From positions 1 to 10,002 of the forward strand of contig JAQVOT010000028.1 in assembly GCA_028702415.1 (NCBI GenBank): DNA of 10,002 bases. The letters run 5' to 3'. Position numbers and translations under genes: made by a program. Each line of letters begins with the position of its first letter. The stretch's first letter is position 1. Origin of the DNA: Eubacteriales bacterium (GTDB lineage Bacteria; Bacillota; Clostridia; Peptostreptococcales; Anaerovoracaceae). Shown piece by piece: positions 1 through 5,537 of this stretch. The notes under the pieces were generated by a model that was not told the DNA's origin, did not search any database, and saw nothing but the letters and a program-made list of their open reading frames with translations.

Positions 1-89
1 ATATTCCCCGTAACCCAACCGGTAAAATTGAAAAACCGCTTCTCCGTAAGCGGTACAACGCCGAGAACGTAGTCTCCACAGAAGTATGA
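1..89 (+). CDS. C-terminal end of an AMP-forming acyl-CoA ligase/synthetase (partial)
   Basis: Reading from base 3, an open frame ends at the TGA at 87-89 and gives a 28-residue tail beginning IPRNPTGKIEKPLLRKRY. The PxNPTGKIxKxxLR pattern is the A10 core motif of the ANL superfamily (acyl-CoA synthetases, luciferases, NRPS adenylation domains). Its lysine, in TGK, is the catalytic residue of the adenylation step that makes acyl-AMP. The gene would therefore activate a carboxylic acid with ATP and CoA in the cytoplasm. The main part lies outside the window, so the substrate cannot be read. The stop overlaps the first possible ATG of the following transporter (ATGA at 86-89), so the two genes are very probably co-transcribed, and the transporter may carry the ligase's substrate. 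Confidence 0.85.
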   Translation, partial: IPRNPTGKIEKPLLRKRYNAENVVSTEV

Positions 90-94
90 AAGGA
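89..94 (+). promoter_or_regulatory. Ribosome binding site that decides the start of the OFA transporter
   Basis: AAAGGA at 89-94 lies 9 bases before the ATG at 104. The in-frame ATGs at 86 and 95 lie upstream of it or directly against it and have no such site. This favours translation from 104. The site overlaps the stop codon of the ligase, which suggests translational coupling. Confidence 0.55.
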
Positions 95-103
95 ATGAAC
101 GCA

Positions 104-1300
104 ATGGAAAATACAAATAACATACGCTGGCTGTTTCTGGCCTTCGGTTCACTTACTCTACTTCTGGGAGGCATGATTTATTCATGGTCAATTCTGAAAT
201 CTCCCCTCGCAGGTGAATTCGGATGGAACCCGACTCAGCTGGCCCTCAACTTCACAATAACCATATGCTGCTTCGGGATAGGCGGACTTATCTCCGGCCT
301 CCTGGCAAAAAAACTTTCACCAAGAGTAAGATTGATTGGAAGTGCCGTTCTTGTATTCACGGGGTTCTTCATTTCATCTAAAGTCGGTGCCGACAGCCTC
401 GGTCTACTGTACATTTCCTACGGATTACTGGGTGGTATAGGTATAGGTGTTCTATATAACACTACCATCGCAACAATCGGAGAATGGTTTCCTGACAGGA
501 AGGGTCTGGCATCAGGCATAATGCTAATGTGCTTTGGCTTCTCCACGCTGATTTTCGGAAGTCTGGCAGGAAGCTTCATTGCAAATCCGGAATTCGGATG
601 GCGAAAGACATATATCCTTTTAGGTGTAGTCATGGCAATTGTCGTATTCATCTTCGGGCTGATAGTACATCGTCCTTCAGTACCTGTGGCTGCCAAAGCA
701 AAAGCTGTAGCTGCCTCAAGCACAAAGGATTTCACAGCAATGGAAATGCTTAAAACCTCCACCTTCTGGAAGCTGTTCATAGCCCTGGCTATGCTGGCAT
801 CAATTGGCAATGTAACCTTAAGCTTCGCCAAGGACTTCGCAATGTTCACAGGCTCAGCCGAAACTGCTGCAATTACAATCGTGGGAATAATGTCCGTATG
901 CAATGGACTTGGCAGACTGTTTTCAGGGGCACTCTATGACAACTTATCCCTTCGCAAAACACAGCTTGCAATTACCCTTATCATGCTGATAGCTCCCATA
1001 GTAGGTATTCTAGCCATTACAAGTGGCGGTGAAATTGTGGGTATTATGGCCCTCCTGCTCTGCGGGTTCAGTTATGGACTTTGTCCTACAACTTCAGCAA
1101 TATATCCGAAACTGTTTTTCGGAGAAAAGAACTATGCTCTTAACTTCAGTATTACCAATCTGACTCTGATACCAACATCCTTTGTTGCAACTCTGGCGGG
1201 AGCCATACTCACATCCACGGGATCATACCTTCCTGTATTCTTCCTGCTTCTGGCTTTTGCGGTAATCGGTAGCATATTGCTGCTATTAATAAAAAGATAA
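104..1300 (+). CDS. OFA-family (oxalate/formate antiporter-like) MFS transporter
   Basis: This is a 398-residue major facilitator superfamily carrier with about 12 hydrophobic segments and short loops. It resembles the oxalate:formate antiporter (OFA) family: IYSWSILKSPLAGEFGW near residues 25-41, the GEWFPDRKGLASGI loop at 127-139, a central cytoplasmic loop at about 190-220 containing FTAMEMLKTSTFWKLF, and NGLGRLFSGALYD at 267-279. Arg271 there probably matches the substrate-binding Arg272 of OxlT. No lysine occurs between residues 345 and 396, so the second OxlT substrate residue (Lys355) seems absent, and oxalate is unlikely to be the substrate. It may carry a monocarboxylate activated by the upstream ligase (inference). 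Starts at 86 or 95 are possible; 104 is preferred for its ribosome site. Confidence 0.9.
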   Translation: MENTNNIRWLFLAFGSLTLLLGGMIYSWSILKSPLAGEFGWNPTQLALNFTITICCFGIGGLISGLLAKKLSPRVRLIGSAVLVFTGFFISSKVGADSLGLLYISYGLLGGIGIGVLYNTTIATIGEWFPDRKGLASGIMLMCFGFSTLIFGSLAGSFIANPEFGWRKTYILLGVVMAIVVFIFGLIVHRPSVPVAAKAKAVAASSTKDFTAMEMLKTSTFWKLFIALAMLASIGNVTLSFAKDFAMFTGSAETAAITIVGIMSVCNGLGRLFSGALYDNLSLRKTQLAITLIMLIAPIVGILAITSGGEIVGIMALLLCGFSYGLCPTTSAIYPKLFFGEKNYALNFSITNLTLIPTSFVATLAGAILTSTGSYLPVFFLLLAFAVIGSILLLLIKR

Positions 1301-1321
1301 CAACATTAACAGCATGAAAAA

Positions 1322-1362
1322 TGAGGTGACTCCCAAAAGTTAGACTTTTGGGGGTCAGTTCA
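1322..1362. repeat. 41-bp near-perfect palindrome between convergent genes (terminator-like hairpin, possible IS-end remnant)
   Basis: The left arm TGAGGTGACTCCCAAAAGT (1322-1340) and right arm 1344-1362 match as inverted repeats at 16 of 19 positions around a 3-base TAG loop. The inner 13 pairs (1328-1340 with 1344-1356) are complete if one G-U pair is allowed. It lies between the convergent transporter and dehydrogenase-like genes and could stop transcription. However, no uridine run follows on the plus strand, and on the minus strand the ATTTTT comes only a few bases after the stem. The TGA...TCA ends and the CCCCCAAAAGT core also resemble, from memory, terminal repeats of IS3-family elements. 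No transposase and no obvious flanking duplication is present. Confidence 0.6.
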
Positions 1363-1393
1363 ACTGCAGCGTATTTTGTTATCCATATTTTGC

Positions 1394-2686
1394 TTACAGT
1401 TCTTTGATCTTAGTTTCTAAGCTTATGTCCAGTTCCGCTGCGTATTCGAAAAACCTGTCAACCTGCTCATCCGAAAGCATGTCTGATGAAATGACTCCTG
1501 CCATTCCCTCCAGATCACCATTTATAAACAGCTTGGAGTAAAGATATCCGCTCTGTCCTGTCAGATACATTTCCCCTGTCATCTTCGCCTTTACGAATGA
1601 TTCAACAAATCCGGGAGCATTTACATGAACCTCTACCAGAAGATCTTTTCCATCCTTCTTTCCGTAGGATTCAATTACCATGCAACCCGAGTCAACAGCC
1701 ATTCCTTCCTCAACGAATGACCTGATTTCTTCCTCATACTTGGGAGCATGGGGAATACGGCTCAGGATGAACTCGAAGGGAACTATTTTATGTCCCTGAA
1801 AATCCTCTTCCTCATGACTCAGAAGCCCCGCTTCATAAAGCGGTTTGCAGAAATCCATACCCGGACCTGCATATTTGAAGTACGCGTTTCTGCAGCCCTT
1901 GAAATACGTATCCGCATTGAAACCGTAATGAAGAGGCTCATCATGGCAGTGTTCTCTAAAGGTGATCTCCTCATCCATGTAGTCATACTGTCGCTTTATA
2001 TCCCTGCCAAATGCCGGAGTGTTGATAAATTTTCCATCCTCCCAGGCAACAGCCATTTCACTCATGTCATTCAGTGCGGTTACAGGGGACCACCAGAAGG
2101 GCTGAAACCTCTTGGCAATTGCACCTTCCCATACGAAATTGTAAATCGTATCGCATGTGTCAAGATATCTCATGGAATAATTTGTTGCTGCGCAGATAAG
2201 GCCCGGGGCTGATCCCGTTCCAAAAATAGCAAGTTTTCCGATGTTGCTGAACCTCGGGCCGTAGAGCTTATACATGGCATTTATGGATCTCCACCACTTT
2301 AGAGCAGCAAGCTCCTCAAAAGCGGGTTCATGGTCCGGGTCATAGAGTTCGCTGTCAACCCACATCCTGTCAAGTGAGGTTGTTCCTGCATAATCCTGGT
2401 AATTTGCCTTTACAGCCAGGGTTGCTTCCAGAACATTTTCTGTGCACTCCAGAGGGAGAGCGTTGATTACCAGATCTGTCCCTTCTGCTGCAGAAATAAT
2501 GCTGTGAACATCATGGGCATCAACCTTTACGCCCCTTGCCTTCTTGAGCTCACCAACAATATTGTTCACCGCGTTCATATCATAGTCTGCACACACTATT
2601 TCTGTTATTGCCGGTTCATCCTCAAGCTTCTTTGCTGCCGCACTTCCCTGTGCACCAACCCCTAATACCAGAACTTTCTTTATCAT
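1394..2686 (-). CDS. Saccharopine-dehydrogenase-like NAD-binding oxidoreductase, substrate unknown
   Basis: This 430-residue protein begins with a Rossmann fold: VLVLGVGAQGSAAAKKL carries the GxGxxG at residues 9-14, and Asp34 at the end of the second strand suggests NAD(H) rather than NADP(H). DLVINALPL (71-79) and GTGSAPGL (155-162) fit the saccharopine dehydrogenase / carboxynorspermidine dehydrogenase superfamily, which forms or cleaves secondary amines or reduces related imines. True saccharopine metabolism is not evident from the neighbours. It does not look like the known 3,5-diaminohexanoate dehydrogenase (Kdd), which is shorter and of another family. Because kce and pta lie just upstream, a role in amino acid fermentation is plausible but unproven. 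GAGGTGA sits 4 bases before the ATG. It is separated from pta by a terminator and seems to have its own promoter. Length and frame look intact. Confidence 0.85.
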   Translation of the reverse strand: MIKKVLVLGVGAQGSAAAKKLEDEPAITEIVCADYDMNAVNNIVGELKKARGVKVDAHDVHSIISAAEGTDLVINALPLECTENVLEATLAVKANYQDYAGTTSLDRMWVDSELYDPDHEPAFEELAALKWWRSINAMYKLYGPRFSNIGKLAIFGTGSAPGLICAATNYSMRYLDTCDTIYNFVWEGAIAKRFQPFWWSPVTALNDMSEMAVAWEDGKFINTPAFGRDIKRQYDYMDEEITFREHCHDEPLHYGFNADTYFKGCRNAYFKYAGPGMDFCKPLYEAGLLSHEEEDFQGHKIVPFEFILSRIPHAPKYEEEIRSFVEEGMAVDSGCMVIESYGKKDGKDLLVEVHVNAPGFVESFVKAKMTGEMYLTGQSGYLYSKLFINGDLEGMAGVISSDMLSDEQVDRFFEYAAELDISLETKIKEL

Positions 2687-2690
2687 TATT

Positions 2691-2741
2691 TCACCTCAAA
2701 TCTTTAATAAACTTCTGTTCTGTGCTTACAAAAATATTATA
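2691..2741 (-). promoter_or_regulatory. Extended -10 promoter and ribosome site of the saccharopine-dehydrogenase-like gene
   Basis: On the minus strand TATAAT lies at 2741-2736 and is preceded by TGT, giving an extended -10 element (TGTTATAAT). No convincing -35 box is found 16-18 bases upstream, where the pta terminator stem lies. The ribosome site GAGGTGA is at 2697-2691. The implied leader is about 40 bases. This fits separate transcription after termination of the kce-pta message. Confidence 0.5.
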
Positions 2742-2746
2742 ACATG

Positions 2747-2791
2747 AAAAAAGGGAAGTTGCGGCTGTAAGTTAACTGCCACGACTTCCCT
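2747..2791 (-). terminator. Rho-independent terminator after pta
   Basis: On the minus strand AGGGAAGT (2791-2784) pairs with ACTTCCCT (2759-2752). The stem extends through a G-U and a G-C pair and, after one mismatch, GGC/GCC. The loop is about 12 bases, and the stem is followed directly by six T (2752-2747). This is the classic hairpin plus T-tract and lies 14 bases beyond the pta stop. It should end the kce-pta transcript. Confidence 0.88.
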
Positions 2792-2805
2792 ATTACAGAC
2801 TAATA

Positions 2806-3783
2806 TTATGCTAATGCTGCTGTGATAATAGCCATTGTGTAAACCTCATCAGCATTGCATCCTCTTGAAAGATCATTAATCGGAGCGTTAAGTCCCTGAA
2901 GAACAGGACCATATGCATCAAATCCCCCCAGTCTCTGGGCGATCTTGTATCCGATATTTCCCGCATTGATATCAGGGAAGATGAATACATTCGCCTGGCC
3001 TGCAACAGTGCTGTCTTTGCATTTTGTCCTGGCAACCACCGGTGATACTGCAGCATCAAACTGCAGTTCACCGTCAATCTCCAGTTCAGGAGCTGCTTCC
3101 AAGGCCAGCCTGGTTGCTTCAACCATCTTGTCCACATCTTCACCTGCTCCTGATCCCTTGGTGGAGTATGAAAGCATAGCAACCTTAGGATCTACACCGA
3201 ATATCTTGATTGTTCCTGCGGATTCAACTGCGCATTCAGCGATTTCTTCTGCACTTGGTTTGATATTGATCGCACAGTCAGCCATCCCCAGGATTTCTGG
3301 ATCAGAACCGTCCTCATGTTCTCTTACCATTATAAAGACCGATGATACACTCTTGTTGCCGGGCTTTGTCTTGATCAGCTGCAGAGCAGGTCTTACTGTA
3401 TCAGCAGTTGAATAAGTGGCACCTCCAAGAAGTGCATGGGCCTCGCCCATCTTTACCAGCATAGTACCAAAATAGTTTCCCTTGGAAAGAGCATCTCTGC
3501 ACTGCTGTTCGTCCATCTTGCCCTTTCTCAGTTCTACCATCTTCTCTACCATGGCTTCCATTCCTTCGTATGTTGCCGGATCGAGAATCTCAAGGCCTTC
3601 GATATCGAACCCCCCTGCTTTTGCAGCAGACTTTACTTCTTCAACATTTCCTACAAGCACCGGAGTCAGGAATCCATCTTTCTTCAGCCTGTGGGCTGCT
3701 TCCAGGATTCTGGAATCATGTCCCTCAGTAAATACAATTTTTCTCGGATTAGCTTTCAGTATTTCAATTAAATTTTCAAACAT
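2806..3783 (-). CDS. pta: Phosphate acetyltransferase
   Basis: This 325-residue enzyme converts acetyl-CoA plus phosphate to acetyl phosphate plus CoA in the cytoplasm; acetate kinase then yields ATP and acetate. The whole length matches the single-domain Pta of Firmicutes and methanogens (about 325-335 residues). Visible marks are KIVFTEGHDSRILEAA (15-30), ATYSTADTVRPALQ (122-135), MLSYSTKGSGAG (203-214) and GPVLQGLNAPINDLSRGC (292-309). Ser306 and Arg307 correspond to the catalytic/CoA-binding Ser-Arg pair of the Methanosarcina enzyme. The GLNAPINDLSRG signature favours Pta over phosphate butyryltransferase. The frame stays open up to 3972, but that extension overlaps kce and is not homologous, so the ATG at 3783 is chosen; AGAGAGGA lies about 10 bases upstream. 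It is 28 bases after kce and the last gene before the terminator. No acetate kinase gene is in the window. Confidence 0.95.
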   Translation of the reverse strand: MFENLIEILKANPRKIVFTEGHDSRILEAAHRLKKDGFLTPVLVGNVEEVKSAAKAGGFDIEGLEILDPATYEGMEAMVEKMVELRKGKMDEQQCRDALSKGNYFGTMLVKMGEAHALLGGATYSTADTVRPALQLIKTKPGNKSVSSVFIMVREHEDGSDPEILGMADCAINIKPSAEEIAECAVESAGTIKIFGVDPKVAMLSYSTKGSGAGEDVDKMVEATRLALEAAPELEIDGELQFDAAVSPVVARTKCKDSTVAGQANVFIFPDINAGNIGYKIAQRLGGFDAYGPVLQGLNAPINDLSRGCNADEVYTMAIITAALA

Positions 3784-3811
3784 CCTTGTATTGTCCTCTC
3801 TTGATAATGAA

Positions 3812-4645
3812 TTATTTTTTTCTTGGTGGAATTGAAAGGATTTCCCTTGCTTCATCCGGAGTAGCGATTTCTCTGCCCAATTCCTTGGCAATTCTAACTG
3901 CCTTTGCGACCAGCTCACCATTTGACTTGGCCAGAACGCCCTTTTCAAGATAAAGATTGTCTTCGAAACCAACTCTTACATGTCCGCCCATGGCAATTGA
4001 TGCAGCTGCAATCTTGAATTCGTCTCTGCCGATTGCACAGCCTGTCCATGTAGAGCCTGCAGGAAGTGAATCAACACAGAAGCACAGATCTCTTATCTCT
4101 GCACTCATCTGTACTCCCAATACGAAGTCGAAGTGCATCGGAGTCTCCAGATAACCCTTCTTGCCTGCAACTCTGAGAACAATATCCATCATTCCCTTAT
4201 CAAAACATTCCAGTTCAGGCTTCATGCCCTTCTCCTGCATGATCTTGGCAAAGTTTGCGATTGTATTATCTGTGTTTACGAAAATTTCGTCTCCACCAAA
4301 GTTACATGTTCCACAGTCCAGAGTAACGAACTCAGGAGTAGGGGTAACATTTGTTGAATCAAGCCTCTCCAGGTCAGTCATGCCAACTGCTCCTCCTGTT
4401 GAAGGCTGAATGATCACGTCAGGACATACTTTATAGATCGCATCCATGCATTCCTGAAATCTATCGGCTCTCTGAGTTGGAGTTCCGTCATCTTCCCTCA
4501 CGTGAAGGTGAATTACCGAAGCTCCGGCATCATAAGCAGACTTTGCTTCCCTTACGATTTCTTCTACAGTATAAGGTACTGCAGGGTTGTGTTCTTTTGT
4601 TACTTCTGCACCGCAAATGCAGGCAGCAATAATCAGTTTTTCCAT
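3812..4645 (-). CDS. kce: 3-keto-5-aminohexanoate cleavage enzyme (BKACE family)
   Basis: This 277-residue TIM-barrel protein of the beta-keto acid cleavage enzyme family (DUF849) is close to Kce. Kce converts 3-keto-5-aminohexanoate plus acetyl-CoA to acetoacetate plus 3-aminobutyryl-CoA in lysine fermentation. Seen in the sequence: CGAEVTKEHNPAVPYT (11-26, with Glu14), the zinc-binding HLHVRE with His46 and His48, QPSTGGAVGMT (80-90), TLDCGTCNFGGDE (108-120), MHFDFVLGVQMS (170-181), and GGHVRVGFEDN (220-230) with Arg224, Glu228 (third zinc ligand) and Asp229. The LDCGTCNFGGDE stretch is as in characterised Kce proteins, which supports the specific name within a family of varied substrates. 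AAGGAGG at 4662-4656 gives a strong start. The partner genes kamA, kamD/E, kdd and kal are not in the window. It sits 46 bases after rapZ and leads into pta. Confidence 0.9.
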   Translation of the reverse strand: MEKLIIAACICGAEVTKEHNPAVPYTVEEIVREAKSAYDAGASVIHLHVREDDGTPTQRADRFQECMDAIYKVCPDVIIQPSTGGAVGMTDLERLDSTNVTPTPEFVTLDCGTCNFGGDEIFVNTDNTIANFAKIMQEKGMKPELECFDKGMMDIVLRVAGKKGYLETPMHFDFVLGVQMSAEIRDLCFCVDSLPAGSTWTGCAIGRDEFKIAAASIAMGGHVRVGFEDNLYLEKGVLAKSNGELVAKAVRIAKELGREIATPDEAREILSIPPRKK

Positions 4646-4682
4646 TTTCTTGTGGCCTCCTTAATATCATTTTTACCCATTG

Positions 4683-4711
4683 ATTCTAACACTATAAGTC
4701 ACGGTGTTCAA
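4683..4711 (-). promoter_or_regulatory. Candidate sigma-A-type promoter for kce-pta inside the rapZ 3' end
   Basis: On the minus strand TTGAAC (4711-4706) and TAGAAT (4688-4683) are 17 bases apart. The -10 matches the consensus at 5 of 6 positions and the -35 at 4 of 6. Transcription would start near 4676 and give a leader of about 30 bases carrying the AAGGAGG site. The -35 lies within the last codons of rapZ. This would uncouple the fermentation genes from the upstream row, though no terminator separates rapZ from kce, so read-through also seems possible. Confidence 0.5.
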
Positions 4712-5537
4712 TAGTGGTTCTAAGACCTTTAGCCGACAGTTGCTGGTTCAGCACGTTCGCTAAAGTCACAGATCTGTGCTGTCCTCCTGTACACCCGAAA
4801 CATACGCTAAGTGAATATTTCCCTTCTTTTTTGTAATACGGAATCAGCTTTTCAATGGTATTAACCACGTTCTCCATAAACTGCTGGGCAATCTCATGCT
4901 TCATCACATAGTTCTGTACCTTGCGGTTGTTGCCTGTAAGGTTTTTCAGGGATTTAACGTAGTAGGGATTAGGGATGAAACGCGCATCAAATACCATGTC
5001 AGCCGTAATCGGCATTCCGTTCTTGTATCCGAAAGACATGATATTCACAACTAATCTTCGTGATCCTTTGCCCTCGTTTACAATCTTCTCTATTTCTCTT
5101 GCAAGCTGAGCATTATTAAGACTGGTGGTATCTATTACAACATCAGCCTTCTGTCTTAGAAACTCCAGCTTTTTCTTTTCCCTTTTGATTCCCTTGGTAA
5201 CTGATTCTCCCGGTGACAGTGGATGATCTCTTCTGGTTTCATTGTATCGTCTTGCCAGTGCCCTGTCCGTTGCCTCCAAAAAAAGTATCCTGTAGTCCAC
5301 ACCTTCCTTTGACATTTCTTCAAGGCAATCATTCAGGTCTTCGAGCATTTCTCCGCCTCTGGCATCGATTACAAAGGCAGCTTTTTTGATCCCCTTGCCT
5401 CTCCGTGATAATTCAATGAAGTTTTTTACCAGAACCGGCGGCATATTATCTACGCAGTAGTAACCTATGTCTTCAAGTACATCTATGGCTCGGGTCTTGC
5501 CCGCTCCGGATAAACCGGTCACAATTATGACCTTCAT
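4692..5537 (-). CDS. rapZ: RapZ/YvcJ family RNase adapter / nucleotide-binding protein
   Basis: This is a 281-residue protein of the RapZ (YvcJ) family, full length. The N-terminal P-loop GLSGAGKT (8-15) follows MKVIIVT, and VIDARGGE (56-63) is a Walker-B-like segment. IPNPYYVKSLKNLTG (188-202) and CFGCTGGQHRSV (246-257) in the C-terminal domain are family hallmarks. In Escherichia coli this last region senses glucosamine-6-phosphate, and the protein guides RNase E to the sRNA GlmZ, tuning GlmS and UDP-GlcNAc synthesis. In Firmicutes, YvcJ hydrolyses GTP and affects competence, and the RNA role is unproven. The ATG overlaps the stop of the MurB-PHP gene (ATGA on the minus strand, 5537-5534), and AAGGTGA at 5547-5541 provides its ribosome site, so translation is probably coupled. 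The commonly adjacent yvcK and whiA are missing; kce follows. Confidence 0.95.
   Translation of the reverse strand: MKVIIVTGLSGAGKTRAIDVLEDIGYYCVDNMPPVLVKNFIELSRRGKGIKKAAFVIDARGGEMLEDLNDCLEEMSKEGVDYRILFLEATDRALARRYNETRRDHPLSPGESVTKGIKREKKKLEFLRQKADVVIDTTSLNNAQLAREIEKIVNEGKGSRRLVVNIMSFGYKNGMPITADMVFDARFIPNPYYVKSLKNLTGNNRKVQNYVMKHEIAQQFMENVVNTIEKLIPYYKKEGKYSLSVCFGCTGGQHRSVTLANVLNQQLSAKGLRTTIEHRDL

Noticed and set aside
418..903. Minus-strand open frame of 161 codons inside the transporter
   Set aside because: It lies opposite a clear MFS gene, has no recognisable domain and is explained as an antisense shadow.
1748..2212. Plus-strand open frame of 154 codons inside the dehydrogenase-like gene
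   Set aside because: Opposite a well-supported gene, with no motif or convincing ribosome site.
1394..2686. Naming the saccharopine-dehydrogenase-like gene as kdd of lysine fermentation
   Set aside because: Known Kdd proteins are about 340 residues and of a different family; nearness to kce alone is not enough.
2811..3182. Second minus-strand frame of 123 codons within pta
   Set aside because: Out of frame with an obvious Pta; it contains pta bases read in the wrong phase.
3784..3972. In-frame extension of pta by 63 residues upstream of MFENLIEIL
   Set aside because: It overlaps the kce 3' end, does not look like Pta, and the ATG at 3783 matches the family N terminus and has a ribosome site.
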